A DNA stretch of 64,000 nucleotides from an uncultured Collinsella sp. (GCA_937982065.1 CALJMO010000064.1:1-64000), one strand, 5' to 3'. Positions 17,283 through 26,507 are shown, numbered from the stretch's first letter. A program made the numbers and translations. The notes: generated from the sequence alone by a model not told the origin.

Positions 17283-18641
17283 ATGGCAGCACCCGAGCAG
17301 CTGTTTAACGTTCGTGAGCGCAAACGCTTTGAGCGTCACGATATCTGGGAGCGCATCGCCGAGAACGGCACGATTTCCGCCGCCGTCATGGTCTTCGCCG
17401 CCATCGCCGCCGTCATTTGCGCCAATACCGATGCCTACGAGGCCATCCATCACTTTTTGGAGACCCCGCTGTATGTGGGTCTGGGCAACCTTACGGCCGG
17501 TCTTACCGTTGAGCTTTTCGTCAACGACTTCCTCATGGCGATCTTCTTTTTGTTGGTGGGCATTGAGCTTAAGTACGAGATGACGGTCGGCGAGCTCAAG
17601 AACCCGCGCCAGGCTATGCTTCCCATGCTGGCGGCCGTGGGCGGCGTCGTCGTTCCCGCCTGCATCTATCTGATCTTTAACCATGCCGGCGCGCACAACG
17701 GCTGGGCCATTCCCATGGCAACCGATATTGCCTTTGCGCTGGGCGTGCTGTCGCTTTTGGGCAACCGCGTGCCCAACGGCGTGCGCGTGTTCTTCTCGAC
17801 GCTCGCCATCGCCGACGACCTCATCTCCATCGCCGCCATCGCCATCTTCTACGGTCAGAGCCCCAATCCGTTTTGGTTGGGCGCCGCCGCGCTTGTGACC
17901 TGTGCGCTCGTGTGGCTCAACAAGACGCAGCATTATCGCCTTGCCCCGTATTCGGTACTGGGCCTGCTGTTGTGGTTCTGCATGTTCAAGAGCGGCGTGC
18001 ACGCTACGCTTGCTGGCGTCATCCTGGCCTTCACCATCCCGGCCAAGTGCGGTGTTAAGCTTGATAGTCTCACCGATTGGCTGGGCGAGTGCTTGCCGCT
18101 GCTCGATGACCGCTACGACGACGAGGCGCACATCCTGGGCCAGCATGACTTTACCGTCTCGACCACCAAAGTCGAGCGCGTCATGCACCGCGTGACCCCG
18201 CCGCTCATCCGCATGGAGCGCCTGATCTCCACGCCGGTCAACTTTGTGATCCTGCCGATCTTCGCGTTCGTCAACGCACAGGTTCGCCTGGTGGGCGTGG
18301 ACATGAGCACGCTACTCACCGACCCGGTGACGCTCGGCGTGTACTTTGGCATGCTGCTGGGCAAGCCGATCGGCATCTTTGGCATGACGTTCGCCCTGGT
18401 CAAGCTCAAGGCCTGCGAGCTGCCGCACAATGTCAACTGGCATATGATTGCCGGCGTGGGCATTCTGGGCGGTATCGGCTTTACCATGTCGATTCTCATC
18501 AGCGGCCTCGCCTTCCCGACGGCCCAGTTTGAGGTTCTGGCCGCCAAGGCCGCTATTCTCGCCGGCTCTGTCACCGCGGCCGTACTTGGCATGATCTACA
18601 TGAGTGTGATCTGCAAGCACCCCGCGCCCAAGGACGAGTAA
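17283..18641 (+). CDS. nhaA: Na+/H+ antiporter NhaA
   Basis: A 452-residue membrane antiporter of the NhaA family that exports sodium in exchange for protons. About twelve hydrophobic segments are present. The diagnostic stretch IPMATDIAFALGVLSLLGNRVP and IADDLISIAAIAIFY carry the family's ion-site aspartates (the Asp-Asp pair in ADDL). It is longer than E. coli NhaA (388), mainly through a cytoplasmic segment around residues 250-300. A GAAAGGAG site precedes the ATG. Monocistronic. Confidence 0.95.
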   Translation: MAAPEQLFNVRERKRFERHDIWERIAENGTISAAVMVFAAIAAVICANTDAYEAIHHFLETPLYVGLGNLTAGLTVELFVNDFLMAIFFLLVGIELKYEMTVGELKNPRQAMLPMLAAVGGVVVPACIYLIFNHAGAHNGWAIPMATDIAFALGVLSLLGNRVPNGVRVFFSTLAIADDLISIAAIAIFYGQSPNPFWLGAAALVTCALVWLNKTQHYRLAPYSVLGLLLWFCMFKSGVHATLAGVILAFTIPAKCGVKLDSLTDWLGECLPLLDDRYDDEAHILGQHDFTVSTTKVERVMHRVTPPLIRMERLISTPVNFVILPIFAFVNAQVRLVGVDMSTLLTDPVTLGVYFGMLLGKPIGIFGMTFALVKLKACELPHNVNWHMIAGVGILGGIGFTMSILISGLAFPTAQFEVLAAKAAILAGSVTAAVLGMIYMSVICKHPAPKDE

Positions 18642-18723
18642 GAGCGCGAAAACCGGCTCCAGAACCGATTCGGGCGCGTTCAAAATGCGGATTCGGGTGG
18701 TGCTTGCCGCCTGCCAGACACGC

Positions 18724-18957
18724 CAGTGGTCAAAAAACGCCGTTTGTGAGTACTGTCACAAACGGCGTTTCATTTTAGGTGCGGAAAATAATGAACAAAG
18801 TTATAAGAACTGTACGTTAATGAGTGACCATCGACTTCCAATTTGGCGCTAGCTGACGGTGATTGGGGAGTTTCAAGTCGAGTTTTGCCGATTTCGACCA
18901 AGAATCGCTGCTACTAAAAGGGTAACAGTACTCATATTTGCCCTTTTTTGGCCACAA
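18724..18957. repeat. MITE-like element, degenerate copy
   Basis: The ends (GTGGTCAAAAAACGCC...GAGTACTGTCAC and its inverse GTAACAGTACTCATATTTGCC...TTGGCCAC) form about 34-bp imperfect terminal inverted repeats of a roughly 234-bp element without coding capacity. The same end sequence and some internal words (TAATGAAC, TTGGCGC, CTGCTACTAAA) occur in the cleaner copy at 33300. It fills most of the 373-bp gap between nhaA and the gene at 19015; the remaining flanks show nothing. Confidence 0.6.
18735..18770 (+). terminator. Hairpin after nhaA within the repeat end
   Basis: A 15-bp perfect stem (AAACGCCGTTTGTGA with TCACAAACGGCGTTT) and 6-base loop, then CATTTTA. It lies inside the left end of the element at 18724 and may serve as the nhaA terminator. 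Confidence 0.5.
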
Positions 18958-19014
18958 GCCCTAAAACAAGCCTCGCCAAGGTCGGGAAACGGGCCAAAAC
19001 GCCGGCCTCGAGGC

Positions 19015-19269
19015 TTATTCCACGGTGCCGTAGATGGCGCCCCAGCCGTGGGCGGCCAAGGCGGAGTTGAGCTGGTCGCAAAGTGACTGGCGGTCGTAAT
19101 AGCCGGGCGGCAAAAGGTTCACGATTTCCATGAGATCGGGTGCCAGGTCCAAGATTTCGGCCTGTACGATCAGATCCAGGCGGTCGATGGCGTGGCGGCC
19201 GTAAAACAGTCCGTCGACCAGGCGCTGAAGGTCGCCGAATTCCTCGGCCTGGAACGATCCGTACTCCAT
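19015..19269 (-). CDS. Conserved small hypothetical protein
   Basis: An 84-residue protein I do not recognise. It starts after a very good AAGGAGG site, which supports real translation. It is acidic and mostly helical (DLQRLVDGLFYGRHAIDRLDLIVQAEILDL) and ends WGAIYGTVE. No membrane segment, signal peptide or metal site is visible. It is transcribed divergently from the aminotransferase gene. The function is unknown; a small regulatory or adaptor role would be a guess. Confidence 0.7.
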   Translation of the reverse strand: MEYGSFQAEEFGDLQRLVDGLFYGRHAIDRLDLIVQAEILDLAPDLMEIVNLLPPGYYDRQSLCDQLNSALAAHGWGAIYGTVE

Positions 19270-19418
19270 AGTGCCTCCTTGGGCGCTTCATGCCGGCATG
19301 CGCGGCGATTTGTAATTCATTGCGATGGACTTAATCTATCACGGCTTCATAACGTTGCGACGGTAGCGGTCTATACTTAGAAGAATTGCAACGTACCGCT
19401 TCGTGAAAGGTCGCACCC

Positions 19419-20723
19419 ATGCAGACGATCTACCAGAAGATGGAAACCACCGAACTCGATGCCGCCATCGAGGCGCTCAAGGCCGAGGTCGCCGAGGTCA
19501 AGGCCAAGGGCCTGGCGCTCGACATGGCCCGCGGCAAGCCGTCGCCCTCCCAGGTGGACATCTCTCGACCCATGCTCGATATCCTCAATGCCGATGCCGA
19601 TCTGCACGACGGCAACGTCGACTGTTCCAACTACGGCTGCTTTGAGGGCATTCCCTCGGCACGCAAGCTAGCGGGGGAGTTCCTGGGTTGCCCCGCCGAG
19701 CAGACGCTCGTGCTGGGTTCGTCGAGCCTGCTGATCGAGCACGATATCGCCGGTATGTTCTGGCGTTGCGGCTCGTGCGGCAACGAGCCCTGGGAGGCTT
19801 ACGAGGCAGCGCACGACGGCAAGAAGGTCAAGTTTCTGTGCCCTGTTCCCGGCTACGACCGCCACTTTGGCATCACCGCCGATCTGGGTATCGAGAACGT
19901 CCCCGTCGCGATGACCGACAACGGCCCCGACATGGACGAGGTCGAGCGCCTCGTCGCCGCCGACGACTCCATTAAGGGTATCTGGTGCGTGCCCAAGTAT
20001 TCCAACCCCACGGGCATCACCTTTAGCGAGGACACCGTGCGTCGCCTGGTCGAGATGCCCACGGCCGCGCCCGATTTCCGCATCTTCTGGGACAACGCCT
20101 ACTGCGTGCACGACCTGTACGACGAGACCGACGAGCTCGCCAACATCTTTGACCTCGCTCGCGCGGCGGGCACCGAGGACCGCGTGGTGGCCTTTGCCTC
20201 GACGTCCAAGATTACCTTCCCGGGCGCCGGCATCGGCTTTATCGGTGCGAGCCCCGCGGTCATCGCCGAGTTCTCCAAGCGCCTGAAGGCCGGCCTCATC
20301 AGCGCCGACAAGCTCAACCAACTGCGTCACGTGCGCTTCCTTCCCACCATCGAGGCGGTCAAGGAGCACATGAAAAAGCATGCCGAGTTCCTGCGTCCGC
20401 GCTTTGAGGCCGTCGAGCGCAAGCTCACCGAGGGCTTGGGCGACACGGGCTGCGCCACCTGGACGCACCCTCGCGGCGGCTACTTTGTGAGCTTTGATGG
20501 TCCCGAGGGCTCGGCCCAGAAGGTCGCCGCGCTTTGCGCCGACTTGGGCGTTAAGCTCACGCCGGCTGGTGCCACCTGGCCTTATGGCAAGGACCCGCGC
20601 GACACCAACATCCGCATCGCGCCGAGCTATCCCACGGTCGAGGACCTGGAGGCCGCGCTCGATGTGCTGGTGCTGGCCGTTAAGCTTGTCGCTGCCGAGC
20701 TTGCGCGTGCCGAGCGCGCCTAG
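19419..20723 (+). CDS. PLP-dependent aminotransferase class I (Asp_aminotransf type)
   Basis: A 434-residue fold-type I aminotransferase of the actinobacterial subgroup with an N-terminal helical extension. It has MARGKPSPSQVDISRPML near the start, the substrate/PLP segment PKYSNPTGITFSEDTV, the Asp of FRIFWDNAYCVHDL, the PLP lysine in FASTSKITFPGAGIGF, and a carboxylate-binding Arg in RGGYFVSF or NIRIAPSYP. The family contains aspartate aminotransferases; the exact amino donor is not readable here. It appears to be a single transcription unit. Confidence 0.88.
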   Translation: MQTIYQKMETTELDAAIEALKAEVAEVKAKGLALDMARGKPSPSQVDISRPMLDILNADADLHDGNVDCSNYGCFEGIPSARKLAGEFLGCPAEQTLVLGSSSLLIEHDIAGMFWRCGSCGNEPWEAYEAAHDGKKVKFLCPVPGYDRHFGITADLGIENVPVAMTDNGPDMDEVERLVAADDSIKGIWCVPKYSNPTGITFSEDTVRRLVEMPTAAPDFRIFWDNAYCVHDLYDETDELANIFDLARAAGTEDRVVAFASTSKITFPGAGIGFIGASPAVIAEFSKRLKAGLISADKLNQLRHVRFLPTIEAVKEHMKKHAEFLRPRFEAVERKLTEGLGDTGCATWTHPRGGYFVSFDGPEGSAQKVAALCADLGVKLTPAGATWPYGKDPRDTNIRIAPSYPTVEDLEAALDVLVLAVKLVAAELARAERA

Positions 20724-20774
20724 CGCGCGGCTTCCCGTACTATCCGCACTTTCGATACGTAAAGGAGCGTATAC

Positions 20775-21089
20775 ATGGATTTGGGTATTTCCACCAACCC
20801 CACGCCAGAGCTCTACACCATTAAGGTAACCGGCGAGATCGATATCTCTAACGCCGATAGCCTGCGCAATGCCATCGACCTGGCGCTCGAGCAGCCCACT
20901 GAGGCCGTTGAGCTCGATTTTGCCCAGGTGAGCTACATCGATTCGACGGGCATTGGTGTGCTCGTGGGCGCCGCGCACCACGCGGCCGACCACGACAAGC
21001 GCTTTAGCTGCACCAATGTGCAGCCCCCGGTGATGCGCGTGGTTCAGCTGTTGGGTGTCGACCAGGAGATTTCGATTACCGCTGCATAA
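20775..21089 (+). CDS. STAS-domain anti-sigma factor antagonist
   Basis: A 104-residue SpoIIAA/RsbV-like protein. The phosphorylatable serine lies in SYIDSTGIGVLVGA. Such proteins bind anti-sigma kinases when unphosphorylated and so free a sigma factor. No RsbW-type kinase or sigma factor gene is adjacent in this window, so the partner is elsewhere. It has a good AAAGGAG site and is followed by a GC-rich hairpin (21134-21161). Confidence 0.9.
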   Translation: MDLGISTNPTPELYTIKVTGEIDISNADSLRNAIDLALEQPTEAVELDFAQVSYIDSTGIGVLVGAAHHAADHDKRFSCTNVQPPVMRVVQLLGVDQEISITAA

Positions 21090-21242
21090 CCTTTGCCCTC
21101 AAAAGGGCGTGCCGTTTGGCATATGTTTGTGATGCGCTCGGACGTTTTGGCGTCCGGGCGCTATACTTGACCGAATGAATAGACGAGTTCCGGCCGAATG
21201 GCGCGGTGCGGGCTCGACTCACATCGAGCCTTGGAGGTATGT

Positions 21243-21824
21243 GTGTTTGGTATTGGAGAGGGTGAGCTCGCGATCATCGTGGTCTTCGGCTTTTTGCTGT
21301 TTGGCCCGGATAAGCTCCCGCAGATGGGCCGCACGATCGGCCGTGCCATCCGTCAGTTCCGCGAGACGCAGGAAAAGATGACGGCCGTTGTTCAGTCTGA
21401 GATTATCGATCCGGTAAGCGAGGCCGCTTCGGCACCGGTCAAGTCCAAGAAGACTGCCGTCGATGACGATTCCGATGCGGACAAGGATGCCGCCGAGACG
21501 GCAGCGCCCGCCAAGAAGGAGACCTTTGCCGAGCGCCGTGCCCGCCTTGCTGCCGAGAAGGCCGCGAGCGAGGCTGCCGCCGAGGGCGAGGGTGCTGCTG
21601 AGGAGGCCGAGGGTGCCGAGCCTGCCGCTGCCGCCGAGCCTGTCGTCGAGCCCGAGCCTGCTGCAGAACCGGAGCCCGAGCCCGAGCCGGTAGAGCCCAC
21701 GACGGCCGACCTCTACGCCCGTCGTCCCCGCAAGCGCAAGGCCGTCGTCGACCAGCTCGCCCGCGAGCTCGAGGCCGAGGACGACGCCGCTGCCGCCGAC
21801 GCCTCGAAGGGAGGCGATGAGTAA
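21243..21824 (+). CDS. tatA: Twin-arginine translocase TatA/TatB-type subunit
   Basis: A 193-residue Tat component. From a GTG start (GGAGG five bases upstream) it reads FGIGEGELAIIVVFGFLLFGPDKLPQ, the classic TatA/B transmembrane helix, hinge Gly-Pro and amphipathic helix. The remaining two thirds are an unusually long Ala/Glu/Pro-rich tail. The stop overlaps the tatC start by one base. With only one such gene next to tatC, it may serve both TatA and TatB roles, or a second copy lies elsewhere. An in-frame ATG at 21198 is not preferred because it breaks the canonical N-terminus. Confidence 0.9.
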   Translation: MFGIGEGELAIIVVFGFLLFGPDKLPQMGRTIGRAIRQFRETQEKMTAVVQSEIIDPVSEAASAPVKSKKTAVDDDSDADKDAAETAAPAKKETFAERRARLAAEKAASEAAAEGEGAAEEAEGAEPAAAAEPVVEPEPAAEPEPEPEPVEPTTADLYARRPRKRKAVVDQLARELEAEDDAAAADASKGGDE

Positions 21825-22615
21825 TGCCTATCGGACCTGCGCGCATGCCGCTCTTCGATCACCTGGGCGAGCTCCGTCGCCGCCTGACCATCGTGGTCGT
21901 GTCGGTGTTTGCCGCCGCCATCGTGCTGTATTTCGCCACGCCCGTGGTGCTCGACATCCTGGAAGACCCCATCCGCTCCTTTGTGCCGGACGGTAAGTTC
22001 TACATCACCACCACGCTCGGCGGCTTTGGCCTGCGCTTCTCGCTGGCCATCAAGATGGCCGTGGTCATGTGCACGCCCATGATCATCTGGCAGATTCTGG
22101 CATTTTTCCTGCCGGCACTGCGTCCCAACGAGCGCAAATGGGTCGTGCCCACGGTGCTCGCCTCGACGGTGCTGTTCTTCCTGGGCGCCATCTTCTGCTA
22201 TTTCATCATCATCCCGGCGGGCTTTGAGTGGCTTATCGGCGAGACCTCGGCCGTCGCCACGGCGCTGCCCGACCTGGAGAACTACGTCAACATGGAGCTG
22301 CTCTTTATGATCGGCTTTGGCGTGGCGTTTGAGCTGCCGCTCATCATCTTCTACCTGTCCGTCTTCCACATCGTGTCCTACGCGGCCTTCCGCGGCGCCT
22401 GGCGCTACGTGTACGTGGGCCTGCTTGTGGGCTCGGCTGTGATTACGCCCGACGGCTCGCCCGTTACGCTGGGCCTCATGTATGGTGCCCTGCTCTCGCT
22501 CTACGAGATTTCGCTCGCCATTGCCCGCGTGGTCATTACCGCGCGCGAGGGCAAGGAGGGCTTGTTTGTGAGCCGTCTGGACCTGTTCTCGGACGATGAG
22601 GACGACGAGGAGTAA
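21824..22615 (+). CDS. tatC: Twin-arginine translocase subunit TatC
   Basis: A 263-residue membrane protein with six predicted helices that binds twin-arginine signal peptides and recruits TatA. Signatures: FDHLGELRRRLTIVV at the N-terminus, the first-loop region and FGVAFELPLIIFYLSV. It overlaps the upstream tat gene by one base (TAATG), so translation is coupled. The C-terminus is acidic. hypA follows after 6 bp, so tat and hyp genes may share a transcript. Confidence 0.95.
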   Translation: MPIGPARMPLFDHLGELRRRLTIVVVSVFAAAIVLYFATPVVLDILEDPIRSFVPDGKFYITTTLGGFGLRFSLAIKMAVVMCTPMIIWQILAFFLPALRPNERKWVVPTVLASTVLFFLGAIFCYFIIIPAGFEWLIGETSAVATALPDLENYVNMELLFMIGFGVAFELPLIIFYLSVFHIVSYAAFRGAWRYVYVGLLVGSAVITPDGSPVTLGLMYGALLSLYEISLAIARVVITAREGKEGLFVSRLDLFSDDEDDEE

Positions 22616-22621
22616 ATCGGT

Positions 22622-22978
22622 ATGCACGAGGTTGGCATTGTCAACGGCATACTCGATACAGTGATTCGCGCGGCGCGTGGGGCGGGGGCCTCGCGCGCCG
22701 TTTTGGTAACGCTGCGTATCGGGGATATGACCGAAGTTGTGCGCGAGGCGCTCGACTTTGCGTGGGAGACATTTCGCGATGAGGACCCGCTCACGCGAGG
22801 CTGCGAGCTTGCCGTGGAGGAAGTCCATCCACAAAGCGAGTGTCTGGACTGCGGGGAGGTCTTTGAGCACGATCGCTTCCATTGCCGCTGTCCCCAATGT
22901 GGCGGCGCCAACGTGCGTCTGCTGCACGGCCGCGAGCTCGACATCGCAAGTATCGAAATCGAAACCCCCGACGATTAG
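22622..22978 (+). CDS. hypA: Hydrogenase nickel insertion protein HypA
   Basis: A 118-residue nickel metallochaperone. The N-terminal MHEVGIV carries the Ni-binding Met1-His2. The zinc site is two Cys pairs (ECLDCGEVFEHDRFHCRCPQCGG). With HypB it delivers Ni to NiFe hydrogenase precursors. It lies 6 bp after tatC and 55 bp before hypB. No hydrogenase structural genes or other hyp genes are in the window. The Tat proximity is suggestive, since some NiFe hydrogenases are Tat-exported. Confidence 0.95.
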   Translation: MHEVGIVNGILDTVIRAARGAGASRAVLVTLRIGDMTEVVREALDFAWETFRDEDPLTRGCELAVEEVHPQSECLDCGEVFEHDRFHCRCPQCGGANVRLLHGRELDIASIEIETPDD

Positions 22979-23033
22979 CCCGCTAGCCATCTGGTGATGG
23001 GGTATAAAGGGGCCAAAGTAAGGAGTGCCGAGT

Positions 23034-23717
23034 ATGGCTGAGAAAACGATTGATATCGCGTCGCCGATTCTGTCGCGCAACGAGCGCCTGGCAGATCAGC
23101 TGCGACAGCGATTTAAAGAGACAAACACCTATGTGATCAATGTGCTGTCGAGCCCCGGTTCGGGCAAGACCACCACGATCCTGGGCACCAACGAGCGCCT
23201 GCGCGACAAGGCTGGCCTGCGCTGTGCCGTCATCGAGGGCGATATTGCCTCGGATGTCGACGCCATCACCATGAAGGAAGCCGGCATGCCCGCCATCCAG
23301 ATCAACACGGGTGGCCTGTGCCACCTCGAGGGCAACATGATCATGGAGGCCGTTGACGCGTTCGACCAGGCCGTCGGTCTGGAGAACATCGACGTCATCT
23401 TTATCGAAAACGTGGGCAACCTGGTCTGCCCGGTCGACTTTGACTTGGGCGAGAACCTGTCCATCATGATTCTCTCGGTGCCCGAGGGCGATGACAAGCC
23501 CATCAAGTACCCGGGCATCTTCCAACACGCCGGCGCGCAGCTGCTCAATAAGGTCGACGTGGCCCCGGCTTTCGATTTTGACATGGATAGGTATACTAGG
23601 ACACTCGATGACCTCAATCCGCAGGCGCCGCGGTTTGCCGTGAGCGCGCGCAAGGGCGAGGGCATGGATGCCTGGTGCGATTGGCTCATCGGGCAGATCG
23701 AGCAAGCAAGGGCGTAA
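23034..23717 (+). CDS. hypB: Hydrogenase nickel insertion GTPase HypB
   Basis: A 227-residue SIMIBI-class GTPase. Walker A is SSPGSGKTTTI. Other motifs are EGDIASDVDA, the metal-site region INTGGLCHLEGNMI, FIENVGNLVCP and LLNKVDVAP (G4). There is no His-rich N-terminal nickel storage stretch, so this is the minimal form. It starts at the ATG eight bases after AAGGAG. It works with the HypA encoded upstream in nickel loading. Confidence 0.95.
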   Translation: MAEKTIDIASPILSRNERLADQLRQRFKETNTYVINVLSSPGSGKTTTILGTNERLRDKAGLRCAVIEGDIASDVDAITMKEAGMPAIQINTGGLCHLEGNMIMEAVDAFDQAVGLENIDVIFIENVGNLVCPVDFDLGENLSIMILSVPEGDDKPIKYPGIFQHAGAQLLNKVDVAPAFDFDMDRYTRTLDDLNPQAPRFAVSARKGEGMDAWCDWLIGQIEQARA

Positions 23718-23771
23718 ATCGGCCGCCATACGGGCGGGCGTAGCCGCAGAGACACGAGATAGGAGCCTCTT

Positions 23772-26366
23772 TTGAAGCTCATCATCGCCGAGAAAAACGA
23801 CGCCGCGCGTCAGATCGCCGAGCGTCTGTCCACGGGCAAACCAAAAAAGGACAAGGTGTACAACACCGCCATCTACCGTTTTGAGTGGAAGGGCGAGGAG
23901 TGCGTGACGATCGGCCTTGCCGGTCATATCCTTGCGCCCGATTTTTGCGACAGCGTGCTGTTCGATAAAAAGCTGGGCTGGTATTCGGTCACCAAGGACG
24001 GTGAGATACTGCCGGCCGACATGCCCGATGGCCTGGCTCGTCCGCCTTACGACACCAAGCGTAAGCCGTTCCTTGCCGATGGCATTTCCATCAAGGGCTG
24101 GAAGCTCGAGAGCCTGCCTTACCTCACCTGGGCGCCTGTCATTAAGCTGCCGGCCGAGAAGGAGCTCATTCGTTCGCTCAAGAACCTTGCCAAGAAGTCC
24201 GACAGCGTCATCATCGCTACGGACTTCGATCGCGAGGGCGAGCTGATCGGTTCGGACGCCCTCAACAAGGTGCGCGAGGTGGCGCCGGACTTGCCGGTTG
24301 CCCGCGCCCAGTATTCTTCGTTTACCAAGGCCGAGATCACGCAGGCCTTCGATAATCTCGTCTCGCTCGACCAGAACCTGGCCGACGCAGGCGAGAGCCG
24401 TCAGCACATCGACCTCATTTGGGGTGCGGTGCTGACGCGCTACCTGACGCTCGCCAAGTTTGGCGGCTTTGGTAACGTGCGCTCCGCCGGCCGCGTACAG
24501 ACGCCGACGCTTGCCCTGGTGGTCGAGCGCGAGCGCGAGCGCATGGCGTTTGTGCCCGAGGACTATTGGCAGATTCGCGGCATGGGTGCCGCGCAGGGCG
24601 CTGCCGAGGACGATCGCTTTAAGATCGCGCACAAGACGGCGCGCTTTACCGACAGGGATGCTGCTGAGACGGCGTACGGCCATGTTGACGGCGTCGCGAC
24701 GGCAACCGTCGCCGCGGTGACCAAGCGCTCGCGCAAGCAGCAGCCGCCCACGCCGTTTGCGACCACCTCGCTGCAGGCTGCCGCCGCGGCCGAGGGCATC
24801 TCGCCTGCGCGTACCATGCGCATCGCTGAGTCCCTCTACATGGCGGGCCTCATCAGCTACCCGCGTGTCGACAATACCGTATACCCCGCGACGCTTGATC
24901 TGGGCGCTGTGGTGAGTGACCTTGCAAAGATCAACCCGGCGCTGGCGCCCGTGTGCAAAAAGGTCCTCGCCGGCCCCATGAAGCCCACGCGCGGCAAGGT
25001 CGAGACCACCGACCACCCGCCTATCTATCCCACGGGCGAGGGCGATCCGTCCACGCTCGACGGCGGCCAGCGCAAGCTCTACGACCTCATCGCCCGCCGC
25101 TTCCTAGCGACGCTTATGGGTCCCGCGACCATCGAAAACACTAAGCTCGAGCTCGACGTGAACGGTGAGCCGTTCGTGGCTTCGGGCGATGTGCTCGTGA
25201 CCCCGGGTTTCCGCGAGGCGTACCCGTACGGACTCAAGCGCGACGAGCAGATGCCGCCGCTGGAGCAGGGCGATACGGTCGACGTGTTCGACATTAAGCT
25301 CGAGGCCAAGCAGACCGAGCCGCCCGCGCGCTACAGCCAGGGCAAGCTCGTGCAGGAGATGGAAAAGCGCGGCCTGGGCACCAAGTCCACGCGCGCGAGC
25401 ATCATCGAGCGCCTGTACGCCGTGCGCTATCTCAAAAACGATCCCGTGGAGCCGAGCCAGCTGGGCATCGCCATCATCGACGCACTGACGCAGTTTGCCC
25501 CGCGCATCACGAGCCCCGATATGACCAGCGAGCTCGATGGCGACATGACCCGTGTGGAGCGCGGCGAGGATACCGAAGAGCATGTCGTGACGCACTCGCG
25601 CGCGCTGCTGGCTGGCGTGCTCGACGAGCTGCTCAAGCATACGCAGGAGCTGGGCGACGCCATCAGCGACGCCGTCACGGCCGATGCGCGCGTGGGCGCC
25701 TGCCCCAAGTGCGGCAAGGACCTGGTTATGAAGACGAGCGCCAAGACCCGTGGCAGCTTCATTGGCTGCATGGGCTGGCCCGACTGCGACGTGACCTATC
25801 CGGTGCCGAGCGGCGTCAAGGTGAGCCCGCTCGAGGGCGAGGCCGCCGTGTGTCCCGAGTGCGGTGCGCCGCGCATTAAGTGTCAGCCGTTCCGCCAGAA
25901 GGCCTTCGAGATTTGCGTGAACCCCACATGCCCCACCAACTACGAGCCCGACCTTAAGGTGGGCGAGTGCAAGGTGTGTGCCGAGGCCGGACGCCATGGC
26001 GACCTGATCGCGCACAAGAGCGAGAAGAGCGGCAAGCGTTTTATCCGCTGCACCAACTATGACGATTGCGGCGTGAGCTATCCTCTACCGGCGCGCGGTA
26101 AGCTCGAGGCGACGGGTGAGACCTGCCCCGAGTGCGGCGCCCCCATCGTGGTGGTCAACACGGCGCGCGGCCCGTGGCGTATCTGCGTCAACATGGACTG
26201 CCCGACCAAGGAGAAGAAGCCCGCCCGCGGCCGCAAGACCACGACTAAGGCGAGCACGGCCAAGAAGACGACGGCGGCCAAGAAGACGACGGCTAAGAAA
26301 GCCACTGCCGCCAAGAAGACGACCGCGAAGAAGTCGGCTGCCAAGAAAGTAGCCTCCGACAAGTAA
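23772..26366 (+). CDS. topA: Type IA DNA topoisomerase with zinc ribbons and Lys-rich tail
   Basis: An 864-residue type IA topoisomerase of the archaeal-like (TopA_arch) group that relaxes negative supercoils. A TOPRIM domain is at the N-terminus (KLIIAEKNDAARQIAERL; TDFDREGELIG). The catalytic Tyr lies in MAGLISYPRVDNTVYP. The C-terminal region carries four Cys4-type zinc ribbons (first CPKCGKDLVM, last CPECGAPIVVV) and then a tail of KK-TTA/AAKK repeats, a DNA-binding feature common in actinobacterial topoisomerases. It begins at TTG six bases after AGGAG. This type can coexist with bacterial TopA, so the gene symbol is tentative. Confidence 0.9.
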   Translation: MKLIIAEKNDAARQIAERLSTGKPKKDKVYNTAIYRFEWKGEECVTIGLAGHILAPDFCDSVLFDKKLGWYSVTKDGEILPADMPDGLARPPYDTKRKPFLADGISIKGWKLESLPYLTWAPVIKLPAEKELIRSLKNLAKKSDSVIIATDFDREGELIGSDALNKVREVAPDLPVARAQYSSFTKAEITQAFDNLVSLDQNLADAGESRQHIDLIWGAVLTRYLTLAKFGGFGNVRSAGRVQTPTLALVVERERERMAFVPEDYWQIRGMGAAQGAAEDDRFKIAHKTARFTDRDAAETAYGHVDGVATATVAAVTKRSRKQQPPTPFATTSLQAAAAAEGISPARTMRIAESLYMAGLISYPRVDNTVYPATLDLGAVVSDLAKINPALAPVCKKVLAGPMKPTRGKVETTDHPPIYPTGEGDPSTLDGGQRKLYDLIARRFLATLMGPATIENTKLELDVNGEPFVASGDVLVTPGFREAYPYGLKRDEQMPPLEQGDTVDVFDIKLEAKQTEPPARYSQGKLVQEMEKRGLGTKSTRASIIERLYAVRYLKNDPVEPSQLGIAIIDALTQFAPRITSPDMTSELDGDMTRVERGEDTEEHVVTHSRALLAGVLDELLKHTQELGDAISDAVTADARVGACPKCGKDLVMKTSAKTRGSFIGCMGWPDCDVTYPVPSGVKVSPLEGEAAVCPECGAPRIKCQPFRQKAFEICVNPTCPTNYEPDLKVGECKVCAEAGRHGDLIAHKSEKSGKRFIRCTNYDDCGVSYPLPARGKLEATGETCPECGAPIVVVNTARGPWRICVNMDCPTKEKKPARGRKTTTKASTAKKTTAAKKTTAKKATAAKKTTAKKSAAKKVASDK

Positions 26367-26394
26367 CGGCGCGGTCGAAACATTGCCTAAAAAA

Positions 26395-26422
26395 CGAGCG
26401 AGGACCCCACGATCCTCGCTCG
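26395..26422. terminator. Bidirectional terminator after topA
   Basis: CGAGCGAGGA pairs with TCCTCGCTCG, flanked by AAAAAA on the left and TTTTTTT on the right. It can stop topA and the convergent zinc-ribbon gene. Confidence 0.92.
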
Positions 26423-26433
26423 TTTTTTTATCT

Positions 26434-26487
26434 GGCAGTTAGGGACGTTCCTTTTCTGCCGGCAGTTTAGGAACGTCCCTAACTGCC
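26434..26487. repeat. GGGACGTTCC nested hairpin
   Basis: Perfect 19-bp arms (GGCAGTTAGGGACGTTCCT and its complement) enclose a loop containing the palindrome CTGCCGGCAG. It is separate from the terminator 12 bp to the left. The GGGAC motif also occurs in the elements at 27560, 10929 and 54308. Confidence 0.85.
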
Positions 26488-26507
26488 GGCTCGGGAACGA
26501 CAAAGCG

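Noticed and set aside
22983..25016. A 677-codon open frame on the minus strand
   Set aside because: It is the antisense shadow of hypB and topA, both with clear motifs and ribosome sites. High-GC codon use keeps the opposite strand open; the translated sequence has no recognisable domain.
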